DNA from: JAVBKE01 sp031554215
GTDB lineage: Bacteria > Bacillota > Bacilli > JARBTR01
Direction: 5' to 3'
NCBI GenBank assembly: GCA_031554215.1
Contig: JAVBKF010000119.1
Span: 1-64,000, forward strand
Length of the DNA: 64,000 nucleotides
Under the pieces are notes generated by a model. The model had not been told where the DNA came from, searched no databases, and saw only the letters and a list, made by a program, of their open reading frames with translations. The translations under genes were made by a program, and so were the position numbers. This document shows positions 8,023-16,229 of the stretch, one piece after another (position 1 is the first letter of the stretch; each line of letters opens with the position of its first letter).

Positions 8023-8226
8023 ATGGAAACAATATTAAAAGTAGTCGGCATGTCATGTGAGCATTGTGAAAGACATACAAAGAATGCTTTAGAGGAAATT
8101 GCAGGTGTTCAGTCTGCGGTAGCGAGCCATAGTGACGGGCAAGTGGTGATTCAACATGATGCGGCGGTCAGCATTCTGGAGATGAAAGAGGCAATTGTAG
8201 AGGTTGGCTACGAGGTTGTATCATAA
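8023..8226 (+). CDS. copZ: Copper chaperone CopZ
   Basis: This 67-residue single HMA domain (ferredoxin-like fold) has the Cu(I)-binding motif MSCEHC at about residues 9-14 and the usual C-terminal VGYEV. CopZ carries Cu(I) in the cytosol to the HMA domains of CopA and can pass it to CsoR. GGAGG lies 8 nt before the ATG. It sits between copA and csoR. Confidence 0.95.
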   Translation: METILKVVGMSCEHCERHTKNALEEIAGVQSAVASHSDGQVVIQHDAAVSILEMKEAIVEVGYEVVS

Positions 8227-8266
8227 TAGAGCTGATGCAGAATTTTTGTAAAAGTGAGGTGTCATA

Positions 8267-8587
8267 GTGGAACATCACGGTGCTGATAAAGATTGTTGCC
8301 GGGACGCGCGAAAGAGTCAGCATTCGCCCCAAATGAGGCAGAATATGATCAATCGCTTGAACCGGATTGAAGGACAGGTTCGTGGTATTAAAGGGATGAT
8401 TGAAAATGAAGTGTACTGTGATGATGTGATTACACAGCTGTCAGCAACGCAATCCGCCCTCAATGCGGTCGGTAAATTATTGTTAGAGGGCCATATGAAG
8501 AATTGTATTTATACGCGCTTGCAAGACGGAGATGCCGAGGCACTTGATGAAGTATTGGTGACGATTCAGAAATTAATGAAAAAGTAG
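8267..8587 (+). CDS. csoR: Copper-sensing repressor CsoR
   Basis: This 106-residue all-helical DUF156/CsoR-family repressor has a GTG start with GAGGTG upstream. The Cu(I) ligands are all present with the family spacing: Cys51 (VYCDDV), His76 and Cys80 (GHMKNC), that is C-x24-H-x3-C. The signature RLNRIEGQVRGI is at 30-41. Apo-CsoR represses and Cu(I) binding releases DNA. Two matching palindromes lie upstream of the operon, so regulation is autogenous. An additional His/Cys-rich N-terminal tail (HH, CC at 10-11) could bind metal as well. A strong terminator follows. Confidence 0.95.
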   Translation: MEHHGADKDCCRDARKSQHSPQMRQNMINRLNRIEGQVRGIKGMIENEVYCDDVITQLSATQSALNAVGKLLLEGHMKNCIYTRLQDGDAEALDEVLVTIQKLMKK

Positions 8588-8613
8588 CGACATCACTTTA
8601 GTCAGCTGCCCGA

Positions 8614-8657
8614 AAAGAAAGCAGGAAGTCCATTTTAGGGCTCCCTGCTTTCTTTTT
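8614..8657 (+). terminator. Terminator after csoR
   Basis: A 12-bp perfect stem (AAAGAAAGCAGG / CCTGCTTTCTTT) with an 18-nt loop containing a few more pairs. The right arm ends in a T run. It probably works in both directions, also ending the minus-strand deaminase transcript. Confidence 0.8.
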
Positions 8658-8707
8658 CACTCATATACGCGCATCGTGCGTAGGAAATGCTATTCAGCTA
8701 GATTAGC

Positions 8708-9157
8708 CTACTGATTGAGCGCATGGAAATAGGTAAATAAATGATCGCAATCCTCTCTATACCCGAGCCTAACCATCTTTAGGGTCGTTTGGTCGCTGCC
8801 TGATAAGTAATCACGGATGAATTGATCACTAAACCCGTGGCGATGGGCATCATCCTTTGTGCTACAATAGTAGACTTCACGAATCCCAGCCCACATCAGA
8901 ATAGCTACACACATTGGGCAAGGTTCACAGGTAGCGTAGCAAACACAGCCCGATAAGTCCATTGTACCGAGCTTCTGGCAAGCTGCTCTAACAGCGACCA
9001 TCTCGGCATGTTGCGATGGGTCGGTATCTTTCATCATTGTGTTACTAGAGACAACGATGACTTCGCCATCCTTGACAATAGCGGCGCCAAATGGTCCGCC
9101 AAGTCGCTTGTCCATTCCATCTATCGTGGCATCAACAGCCATCTTTATATAATCCAT
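8708..9157 (-). CDS. guaD: Guanine deaminase / cytidine-deaminase-fold enzyme
   Basis: This 149-residue protein has the CDA-fold zinc site: HAEM (His and the catalytic Glu) and CEPCPMC, the TCEPCPMC form typical of guanine deaminases and TadA. It lacks the long C-terminus of TadA, and its length and C-terminal sequence fit Bacillus-type GuaD, which hydrolyses guanine to xanthine and ammonia in purine salvage. The start at 9157 is chosen because GAAAGGAGCGG stands just before that ATG; an ATG 12 codons upstream has no such site. No purine riboswitch was seen. Confusion with another small purine or tRNA deaminase remains possible. Confidence 0.85.
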   Translation of the reverse strand: MDYIKMAVDATIDGMDKRLGGPFGAAIVKDGEVIVVSSNTMMKDTDPSQHAEMVAVRAACQKLGTMDLSGCVCYATCEPCPMCVAILMWAGIREVYYCSTKDDAHRHGFSDQFIRDYLSGSDQTTLKMVRLGYREDCDHLFTYFHALNQ

Positions 9158-9254
9158 TTTCCGCTCCTTTCTGGTGAAAAGTGAGATAGACAATTTGTGA
9201 GCTACATACAGGGGGAACGTCTATCATCCTATTGTTACTTATGTGTCGAAAAAT

Positions 9255-9593
9255 TTAGAAATGTTTTCCATCCTCATAGTAACCGTCATTTTCAAGTGGA
9301 TGGAAAACAATCGTCACTTCAGCACTGTCTCTGCCGTGCAACATTTTAATCTGTTCTGTCAGAATAGTTGCAACTTGGTCCTGTACAGCTTGGGCTCGTT
9401 TAAACCAGAAGACATCGACAATGACCATTAGCTGTGTGCATGGTTCACCGCACACGAATGAACTATTTTCACTCTGGTGGAATACAAGCCAATCAGGTGG
9501 ACAGGCAATGGCTGTAGCGAGTAGTGGTGTCGTTTTCAGTGAAAGCTGTGATACTTCGGGTACTGTCATGTTTTTCACATAAATATGTGGCAT
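9255..9593 (-). CDS. DUF1904 (tautomerase-like) protein
   Basis: This 112-residue protein begins MPHIYVKNM and matches the DUF1904 family, which is distantly related to 4-oxalocrotonate tautomerases that use an N-terminal Pro. A Pro2 is present here. The function is not established. GGAGG stands 7 nt before the ATG at 9593, which decides this start over an upstream one at 9665. It follows a broken acetyltransferase gene in the same direction. Confidence 0.75.
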   Translation of the reverse strand: MPHIYVKNMTVPEVSQLSLKTTPLLATAIACPPDWLVFHQSENSSFVCGEPCTQLMVIVDVFWFKRAQAVQDQVATILTEQIKMLHGRDSAEVTIVFHPLENDGYYEDGKHF

Positions 9594-9627
9594 GGTAAAT
9601 CCTCCATTGGTTAGTAGCGATGATTGA

Positions 9628-10016
9628 TTACTTCTGCTTATAAACTGCGTGAATAAAGCCGCCAAACACTGCAGGGCTATAGGTAAATCTACGACTCAGG
9701 TAGAAGCTACGTGCTTCCTCATTGCCATTAGAAATAAAGATGAAAATGAGGTAGATTTCTGGGTTCCCTTCGAGCCACTGGATGACTGCATCAAAAAGAC
9801 TTGACCCGAGGTGTAGATGACGGTACTCACCGCAATCAATTGGGCGCCTAATGCATGGTCAAAACTTTTCTTCCTGCGACTGTCAAAGTTCACGCCCTTA
9901 AAATACCCTGTTGCAATGGTGGCTTTAGCTTGTTGAAATGCCATTAATTCATTGCACAAATCTCGGTATTGTTCGATCTGACCACCAATCAGTGTTTCAT
10001 ACGTGATGTACGCCAT
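9628..10016 (-). pseudogene. GNAT acetyltransferase, frameshifted
   Basis: The first part (MAYITYETLIGGQIEQYRDL to HALGAQLI) is in one frame. The acetyl-CoA-binding part continues in another frame from about 9850 as GEYRHLHLGSSLFDAVIQWL, then FISNGNEEARSFYLSRRF, ending GGFIHAVYKQK at 9628. The order beta4 / P-loop-like / NEEARSFY helix is that of GNAT N-acetyltransferases. At least one indel near 9835-9855 breaks the gene. The substrate is unknown. Confidence 0.7.
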
Positions 10017-10225
10017 ATCAGCTTGTGCTTCAGTTAAAGCTTAAACTAGCGTGTTTTTGTGGTATTTCGTCTGTTCGCCTTACTAAGCCCATTTAGCAAA
10101 GCGATCTTACTTACTTCTGTTCATGATGAGGTGTCTGGTGACTTCTTTTCGTCACCAAACGGTGTATAAGAAAAACTCCCCAAAACAAGTCACGATTCCA
10201 GGGAGGTATGTTGCTAAACAGCCAC

Positions 10226-11498
10226 TTACTCTTCTGGCCTCAATCTTGCAGTGAAGTGTCTGAGTACGGGTGCTTCATATTCAAATGTGTACTCTTTTAG
10301 CGTGTCTTTAATTTCAAATACCTTCCCAAAGCCCTCAACAATCAGATCCGTATGTGTTTGTGCGTAGGCACGGCGAGGAGTTGTTAAACGGAGCAGTTCC
10401 ATTTCAGAATGCGCCTGTTCACCGATCTCTGGGTCTCTTCCTTCAAGGAATGAACCGATTGCCACAGCACGCACACCTGATTCGATATAGCGTGCAACAC
10501 TCAGTGCTTGGGCTGGAAACTGATGCGTCGGAATTTGTGGTAATGGTTTTTTGGCATCAACAAAGACAGCGTGCCCACCAGTTGGGGTTTGAATTGGAGC
10601 CCCAATTTCCATCAACTTCGTTCCGAGACATGCGATTTACTTCACCCGATAATCTAGATAAGTTTCATCAATTCCTTCATAAAAACCACGAGCAAGTGCT
10701 TCGATATCTCTTCCAGCAAGACCGCCGTAGGTATAGAAGCCTTCCATTGGCATAACGTAAGTATGTGCAGCGATATAGAGGTCTTCGTGGTCCCGAACTG
10801 CAATCATTCAGCCTTTATTGACGATAGCATCCTTCTTCGCGCTCATTGTCAGTGCATCCGCATGGGATTACATTTCTCTGATAATGTCGATGATCGCTGT
10901 TTTTTCTAACCAGTCTCACGGGTTTTGATAAAATAAGCATTTTCTGCAAAACGGGCAGAGTCGAAAATCAAATTCAGTCCATATGTCTAAGTGATAGCTG
11001 CGGTTTCTTTAATATTTTGCATTGAAACTGGCTGTCCACTAGCAGAATAATTGGTGCTGGTAAACATGATAAAAGCACAATTCTCTGTATCCTCTTTTAA
11101 GATAAAAGCTTCTATAGCCATGTTGCCTTTAAATGGATGATAGGTGGCTGTATCGACAGATTCTCTGCTGGTAAAGGTTCTCGCTTTTGCACAAAGCAGT
11201 TCAACCTGACCTTTTGTTGTCTCGGAATAGCATACCGGAAAGCAAAGATATCTTTAACAGCAGCTTCTAACTTGTAGAAAATACGTCCACCTGCATATGA
11301 TTCGTCACCATACATAAGACCAGCCGCTGGTAATCACTCATTGCCCCTTGTACCGCAATCGGTCAAAAGGTCAATGTAGACCTTAGAGCAAAGGGGTTAT
11401 AGCCAGCACGTTTAACCGCTTTTATCCATGCATCTCGATCAATTATTTCAGGTCATCTTGATGTTGAATGGTTCTAATGGATGAATGACTGTTGGCAT
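10226..11498 (-). pseudogene. Tryptophanase / tyrosine phenol-lyase, multiply broken
   Basis: Fragments of a PLP-dependent beta-eliminating lyase occur in order on the minus strand but in different frames: MPTVIHPLEPFNIK at 11498, RDAWIKAVKRAGYNPF, IDLLTD, MYGDESYAGGRIFYKLEAAV (about 11315), then FKGNMAIEAF, then an intact C-terminal piece from about 10615 with GGHAVFVDAKKPLPQIP, GSFLEGRDP and VLRHFTARL. Several frameshifts and stops are needed to read it. VLRHFTARL and GEQAHSEMELLRLT look nearer to tyrosine phenol-lyase than to TnaA, but the assignment is uncertain. Intact homologues release indole or phenol, pyruvate and ammonia. A RidA gene and a regulator follow upstream in the same direction. 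Confidence 0.85.
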
Positions 11499-11536
11499 GA
11501 TTAAAGTTCTCCCAATAATCGGTTTTTTGGGTAAAA

Positions 11537-11917
11537 CTAGTTCTTGTGTACAATCACTTCAATTTCAACGAGCGAGTCCTTTGGTAGTTTACTGACTTCA
11601 ATACATGAACGAGCTGGGAAATCTCCTGAGAAATATGAACCGTATACTTCATTGACTATCGCAAAGTCACCTAGGTCAGTTAAGAAGACAGTTGCTTTCA
11701 GAACATTTGAGAAATCGCATCCTTCCGCCTCTAGTATGGCACAGATGTTTTTGAAAATCTGGTGCGTCTGTACTTCAATCCCTTGAACCATTTCACCTGT
11801 TTCGGGGTTGATTGGTAACATCCCTGATAGAAATAGTAAGTCACCAATTTTCACTCCTTGTGAATAGGGACCGATTGCTGCTGGTGCATTTTTAACACTA
11901 ATGACTTCTTTTTTCAT
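11537..11917 (-). CDS. ridA: RidA / TdcF-like enamine-imine deaminase
   Basis: This 126-residue YjgF/YER057c/UK114 family protein begins AAIGPYSQGVKIGDLLFLSG and has the key Arg in FPARSCIEV and the IEVIVHK C-terminus. RidA hydrolyses reactive 2-aminoacrylate formed by PLP enzymes such as beta-eliminating lyases. It lies between the lyase pseudogene and the regulator, so it probably cleaned up after that lyase; the lyase is now dead while ridA stays intact. GGAGGAGGAGC precedes the ATG. Confidence 0.92.
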   Translation of the reverse strand: MKKEVISVKNAPAAIGPYSQGVKIGDLLFLSGMLPINPETGEMVQGIEVQTHQIFKNICAILEAEGCDFSNVLKATVFLTDLGDFAIVNEVYGSYFSGDFPARSCIEVSKLPKDSLVEIEVIVHKN

Positions 11918-11968
11918 GTTGCTCCTCCTCCTGTTTTGTAGTATCTGACTTGCGATACCTCTTGTTGG

Positions 11969-12610
11969 TTATTGTCTAACTTTTCCTAGATAACGATAGA
12001 TCGTTGCCTCAGACACTTTCAGCAGTCTCGCCACTTCACCAATTGTCCCTTTAATTTGAAAAATGCCATCAATGTTCATCTTCCTCACAATTTCTGTTTT
12101 CTCATCGACTGTCAATCTTTCAGGTTCAATCAATGAATATTCACGTGCGGACTTGTATGCGTCTTTGACAATTTCAGAGACTGAATGTGGAAAGTATTCT
12201 TTGAGCGGTTCAATTTCAGGATTAGTCGTATCAATTTCGCATAAAGCCATTAGTACTTTTGCCGCTATGGCGTACTCAGTTGTATCCATGTTGACACAAA
12301 GCATACCGACTGGCTGGTCTCTGTCATCATAGATAAATAAGCTAGCTGAGCGCAGTTTCTTGTTACTTGACACGCCTTCATAGTTTAAGAAATAGCGCTG
12401 GTTCTTTTTATGCTGATTCCTCAGTTTAACTAGAGCGAAATTCGTTAATGGGGCACCAAGTTCTCGTCCGCTAATATGGCCATTTTCAATCGCAATAATC
12501 GAATGGTCGTAGTCAGATAGATCATGAAGCACGACTTCAACATTTATCCCGAAAAATTTCCCGAGAAAAGAGACTAGATACTGATAATTGTCGAAATTAA
12601 ACTTTCCCAC
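11969..12610 (-). CDS. YheO/DauR-like PAS-HTH transcriptional regulator
   Basis: This protein of about 213 residues has an N-terminal PAS_6 (YheO-like) domain and a C-terminal HTH_22 domain with IGEVARLLKVSEATIYRYLG. Relatives include DauR of Pseudomonas, which controls D-amino acid use. GTG at 12610 is preferred because the AGGAG box abuts the earlier GTG at 12622 and leaves no spacing for it. It is first in the minus-strand unit regulator-ridA-lyase and probably controls it. A consensus promoter (12661-12689) and a small palindrome just downstream of its -10 suggest autoregulation. Confidence 0.85.
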   Translation of the reverse strand: MGKFNFDNYQYLVSFLGKFFGINVEVVLHDLSDYDHSIIAIENGHISGRELGAPLTNFALVKLRNQHKKNQRYFLNYEGVSSNKKLRSASLFIYDDRDQPVGMLCVNMDTTEYAIAAKVLMALCEIDTTNPEIEPLKEYFPHSVSEIVKDAYKSAREYSLIEPERLTVDEKTEIVRKMNIDGIFQIKGTIGEVARLLKVSEATIYRYLGKVRQ

Positions 12611-12647
12611 AGCTAAACACACTCCTAGAATTTAGCAACGTAAAACG

Positions 12648-12659
12648 TTATCGTGATAA
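12648..12659. promoter_or_regulatory. Candidate operator, 12-bp palindrome
   Basis: TTATC-GT-GATAA lies at the likely transcription start of the regulator gene. It is a plausible autoregulatory site; no consensus is known to me for this family. Confidence 0.35.
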
Positions 12660-12660
12660 T

Positions 12661-12689
12661 ATTTTATCGGATTAATAATTTTTTGTCAA
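12661..12689 (-). promoter_or_regulatory. Sigma-A promoter of the regulator-ridA unit
   Basis: Read on the minus strand: TTGACA (12689-12684), a 17-bp spacer, TAAAAT (12666-12661). It lies about 50 bp upstream of the GTG start at 12610. Confidence 0.75.
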
Positions 12690-13048
12690 TGAGTGGAAGT
12701 ACGATTCGATATGGGATCGCACGTGGTGCGTTACCATAATGGTTCCGGTACACACTCAATCGCGATTCAGTTTAACAACTGCAGAGGGAAAGGGATATGG
12801 GGAAGTGGGTTTCGTTTTAAAGGAATTAATTATTTACGACAACCTGTCATAGGAAGTGAGCGGTAGAGTCACCGGTTAGTGAGTCTCCATGTGCTCGCAG
12901 TCAAACGTGCTTGCAGCACAAAAACAAACCATTTTAACAACGGGGCAACGGCATGAGTTCAACAATTTATCTATACAATAGTTTCATCTGGATGAATAGA
13001 GAAATTCCTCAGCATCATCAAGTTCGTTGGTACAGGGAGGCAAGCGTA
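12690..13048. other. Intergenic, no gene recognised
   Basis: This separates the divergent regulator and phosphodiesterase genes. An in-frame ATG at 12953 would lengthen the next gene by 32 residues, but that stretch has no ribosome binding site and is not conserved-looking. No terminator or riboswitch was recognised. Confidence 0.5.
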
Positions 13049-14362
13049 ATGAAAAGACTGACAAAGCATTTGATCGTATTATCACTTGATGCGCTTGGTT
13101 CAATTGATTTTGAATTGCTAGCTAGCCAGCCGAACACGAGGAAATACCTCAGGGAGGCTTCGTTTTGTAAACAGGTAATGCCGATTTATCCGTCACTCAC
13201 ATATCCTTCTCACACAAGTATTGTCACAGGATGTTATCCGAATAAACATGGGATTATCAATAATACGCTATTACAGCCACAGAGAAAGAGTCCGGATTGG
13301 CACTGGTATGCCGCTGACATTAAAGTGCCTACAGTAATTGATTTGGCGCTAGCAAGCGGCATGAAGGTTGCAACACTGTTTTGGCCTGTGACAGCAAGAA
13401 GTAAGATTCAATACAATTTACCTGAGATTTTTGCCAATCGTAAATGGCAAAATCAAGTGACAGTATCGCTTTTAAATGGCACGCCTTATTACACGCTTAA
13501 AATGAATCAACTCTTTGGAGGACTGCGCAAAGGACGTACACAGCCAGCATTGGATGATTTTGTTCATGCGGCAGCTTTGTACACAGTGAAGACCTATCGA
13601 CCAGATTTGACCCTCGTTCATTTCACAGACTTAGATACAAAGAAACACCATTATGGCTGCCAGTCTACTGAGCGTGAGGCAGCGATTGCACGGCTTGACC
13701 AGCGCATTGGTGATTTTGTCAGTTTACTGGAAGAGGAGCACCTAAAGGGAGAATCAACACTAGTCCTCGTTGGTGATCATAGTCAAATGGATGCCCATAC
13801 GATCCTCTATCTGAATGATCTTTTTCTTGCAGAGGGCTGGCTTACTGTGAAAAACGGCAGGATTGCTGATTATCAGGTGATCGCCAAAACATGTGATGGC
13901 AGTACCTACATTTATCTGAAGAATCCTTCGGATAATCATTTGCTACGACAGGTTGAACAGTTTTTACATGCTGTCGCTGCGGATCGTGACAACGGGATTG
14001 CTATGATATTCACAGGGGAAGAAGCAGCAACGCTTGGTGCTGATCCGGCATGTGCATTTATGCTAGAGGCAAGCCATGGCTTCTACTTTCTTGATGAAAT
14101 TGGTCATGGATTTTTAGAGGAAATTGATGTTATTGGGCAGCATGCATATTCACATGCGCTTATCGGTGTACATGGCTACTTGCCAACCCTGCCAGACTAT
14201 CAGACGGTATTCATGGCTACGGGCGCTGGGATACAAACTGGTGTCAGGGTAACAGATATGGGTCTTGTCGATGAAGGACCAACATTTGCAGCGCTACTAG
14301 GGCTGGAAATGAAAGCGGTTGATGGGAGGGTTGTCACGGAAATATTGACGGATAATTTGTGA
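13049..14362 (+). CDS. Alkaline phosphatase superfamily phosphodiesterase (NPP-like)
   Basis: This 437-residue protein of the type I phosphodiesterase / nucleotide pyrophosphatase family has VLSLDALG for the first metal Asp, PSLTYPSHTSIVTGCYPNKHGI with the nucleophile Thr/Ser region, HFTDLDTKKHHYG and GDHSQMD with metal-binding Asp/His residues, and a late GVHGYLP with His. AGGGAGG stands 8 nt before the ATG at 13049. No signal peptide is seen, so it appears cytosolic. Hydrolysis of a phosphate ester is expected; the substrate is unknown. It stands alone between divergent and unrelated genes. Confidence 0.85.
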   Translation: MKRLTKHLIVLSLDALGSIDFELLASQPNTRKYLREASFCKQVMPIYPSLTYPSHTSIVTGCYPNKHGIINNTLLQPQRKSPDWHWYAADIKVPTVIDLALASGMKVATLFWPVTARSKIQYNLPEIFANRKWQNQVTVSLLNGTPYYTLKMNQLFGGLRKGRTQPALDDFVHAAALYTVKTYRPDLTLVHFTDLDTKKHHYGCQSTEREAAIARLDQRIGDFVSLLEEEHLKGESTLVLVGDHSQMDAHTILYLNDLFLAEGWLTVKNGRIADYQVIAKTCDGSTYIYLKNPSDNHLLRQVEQFLHAVAADRDNGIAMIFTGEEAATLGADPACAFMLEASHGFYFLDEIGHGFLEEIDVIGQHAYSHALIGVHGYLPTLPDYQTVFMATGAGIQTGVRVTDMGLVDEGPTFAALLGLEMKAVDGRVVTEILTDNL

Positions 14363-14538
14363 TGAGAATCGCCTATATGCGTTTTTGGGATATTGGGGTA
14401 AAATAGTATTGCGGATTATTTGAATGGGTACAAGTTACCAGATGATGACCGATTGTACAGCGTTCAAATAGCTTATGTAGCGAACAATACGATGTCAATG
14501 ATATAGCTGATTTGGCAGTAGAAGGCGAGGAATAGACA

Positions 14539-15081
14539 GTGAAAACAGGGAAAGCATTTGTATATATTGCAGTTAGCCTTGATGGCTATATCGCAAGAGA
14601 GAATGATGATATTGATTGGTTATCAAGTGTTGAAAAATCTGGCGAAGATTATGGATACGCTGCTTTTATGAAAAATATTGATACAGTGATGATGGGAAGA
14701 AAAACCTATGATAAGGTGCTTACTTTAGGGACTGAATTTTGGCATCAGGGGAAGGATTGCTATGTGATTTCTAGAACGCAAACAGGCAATACGGACCATG
14801 TACAGTTTTATGGCGGTGATCTTGAAACGCTGGTGACCGAGCAGAAAGCAAAAGGGAAAAATGTTTTTGTCGACGGCGGTGCAGAAGTTGTCAATGAATT
14901 GATGAAACTAGATCAATTTGAGGCGTATATTATTTCTATTTTACCGATTTTCTTGGGAAGTGGTATCCGCCTGTTTAAGGATGGTAGACCAGAGCTGGCA
15001 CTTGAATTGGTTCATTCAACTTCATTTGATACTGGTCTTGTGCAACTACATTACCGAAGGGTTGCCGATGTCTTGCAGTAG
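14539..15081 (+). CDS. Dihydrofolate reductase family protein (RibD C-domain-like)
   Basis: This 180-residue protein begins VYIAVSLDGYIARENDDIDW, typical of the YwjB/YyaP group of the RibD C-terminal / DHFR-like fold; it has GRKTYDKV for nucleotide binding, DGGAEVVNEL and LPIFLGSGIRLF. These NADPH-binding reductases are widespread and mostly uncharacterised. The GTG start has GGCGAGG upstream. The 176 bases before it contain a short open segment (YLNGYKLPDDDRLYSVQIAY at about 14415-14500) that looks like the remains of another gene. Confidence 0.85.
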   Translation: MKTGKAFVYIAVSLDGYIARENDDIDWLSSVEKSGEDYGYAAFMKNIDTVMMGRKTYDKVLTLGTEFWHQGKDCYVISRTQTGNTDHVQFYGGDLETLVTEQKAKGKNVFVDGGAEVVNELMKLDQFEAYIISILPIFLGSGIRLFKDGRPELALELVHSTSFDTGLVQLHYRRVADVLQ

Positions 15082-15183
15082 TTGCTTGATTTGGCAAAGG
15101 TATTTTGTTCGCCATTTACTGGGTTGTATCTGATGGAGATGATTTTGCCGAGGCACCCTTTTCACTTTCCTAGTTAAAACGAC

Positions 15184-15203
15184 ATTATTTCCTAGGAAAT
15201 AAT
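15184..15203. repeat. 20-bp perfect palindrome
   Basis: ATTATTTCCT / AGGAAATAAT without any spacer. It is not followed by a T run. The role is unknown; a dimeric regulator site or a cruciform are possibilities. Confidence 0.5.
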
Positions 15204-15435
15204 ATGTTTCGACAAAAAGGCAGTAGCCAAGGGACAGCGTTTTCCTTGGCTGATGCATTAGAAACCCTACAATTACCGGTATGAGTGGAACGAATTAGTT
15301 TATAAAAAAGGCTTGTTGATTGCGTTTGATAGCTACAAAATGGAATGAACTTTCCAATATTGTAAACAAATCAAACCAATTAGCTTGTCTTTTTTGTCTG
15401 TAAAAGATAGAGACTGTAATCAATCGTATCTAACG

Positions 15436-15468
15436 TTTAATCACAGTTTAATCTTTCGAGATTAAAAT
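15436..15468 (+). promoter_or_regulatory. Two-component promoter with TTTAATC direct repeats
   Basis: TTTAATC at 15436-15442 and again at 15447-15453 (11-bp period, one helical turn), then 9 nt, then TAAAAT at 15463-15468. Direct repeats at one-turn spacing in place of the -35 box are typical of activation by OmpR/PhoB-type regulators. The same layout lies upstream of the PepSY gene at 25486-25518. Autoregulation by the response regulator just downstream is inferred. Confidence 0.6.
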
Positions 15469-15545
15469 GATGGGAGAACGAAGCGACTAAGCGATTCCAC
15501 TATGCTATAGTTTAGCAGAACAGTTGTGTAACAAGGAGGTGTGAA

Positions 15546-16229
15546 ATGGTGCGGATACTAGTCGTTGAGGATGAGCAGTCCCTGCAAACCATTATCGCAA
15601 AAAGATTGGCCGCCGAAGGGTATAGTGTTGATGTGGCTTCTGATGGGGAAGATGGTCTGCATTATGCAGAAATGGTTCAGTATGACTTGATTTTGCTTGA
15701 TTTGATGTTGCCAAAAATGGATGGTCTGACAGTGTTACAGAAGCTACGTGATCAGAAGTGTGATTCGCTCGTACTCATTTTAACAGCAAAAGATGCGATT
15801 GAAGATAAGGTTTCTGGGCTCGATGCTGGGGCAGATGATTATTTAGCGAAGCCCTTCTCTTTGGAAGAGTTACTAGCAAGAATGCGGTCAATTTTGCGTA
15901 GACAAGGTGTACCGAAAGAGAATGTTTTGACGGAAGCGGATTTGATTCTAGATACGCTCAAAAAAACGGTTATACGTGATGACAAAGAGATTGAGATGAC
16001 CTCAAAAGAGTTTGCTATTTTAGAGTATTTGATGCGGAATAAAGGGCATGTGCTTAGTCGTGAGCAAATTGCCGAGCATGCTTGGAACTTTGATTTTGAT
16101 TGTGATTCAAACATTATCAATGTGTATATTCGCTATCTCCGCGGGAAAATAGATGATGCGTTTTCGGTGAAGCTCATTCACACGGTTCGAGGGAGTGGAT
16201 ATGTATTAAAACAAAAAGATCCAGTCTAA
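15546..16229 (+). CDS. OmpR-family response regulator
   Basis: This 227-residue protein has a receiver domain (1-120) with acidic pair ED near 8-9, phosphoacceptor Asp in LILLDLMLPKMDG, Thr in LTAKD and Lys in LAKPFSLEE, then a winged-helix trans_reg_C domain with LSREQIAEHAWNFDFD and NVYIRYLRGKID, ending IHTVRGSGYVLK. AAGGAGGTG precedes the ATG. The gene overlaps or abuts the histidine kinase gene downstream. The closest functional type is the CusR/ArlR-like group. The signal is unknown; a shared operator predicts control of itself and of the PepSY gene at 24.8 kb. Confidence 0.95.
   Translation: MVRILVVEDEQSLQTIIAKRLAAEGYSVDVASDGEDGLHYAEMVQYDLILLDLMLPKMDGLTVLQKLRDQKCDSLVLILTAKDAIEDKVSGLDAGADDYLAKPFSLEELLARMRSILRRQGVPKENVLTEADLILDTLKKTVIRDDKEIEMTSKEFAILEYLMRNKGHVLSREQIAEHAWNFDFDCDSNIINVYIRYLRGKIDDAFSVKLIHTVRGSGYVLKQKDPV

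Larger units (their letters stand above)
15082..15545. other. Intergenic with two inverted repeats and the two-component promoter
   Basis: No gene is supported. It contains a 20-bp perfect palindrome at 15184-15203, a hairpin with arms AGCCAAGG / CCTTGGCT at about 15224-15250 and, near its right end, the operator-like repeats described separately. Confidence 0.5.
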
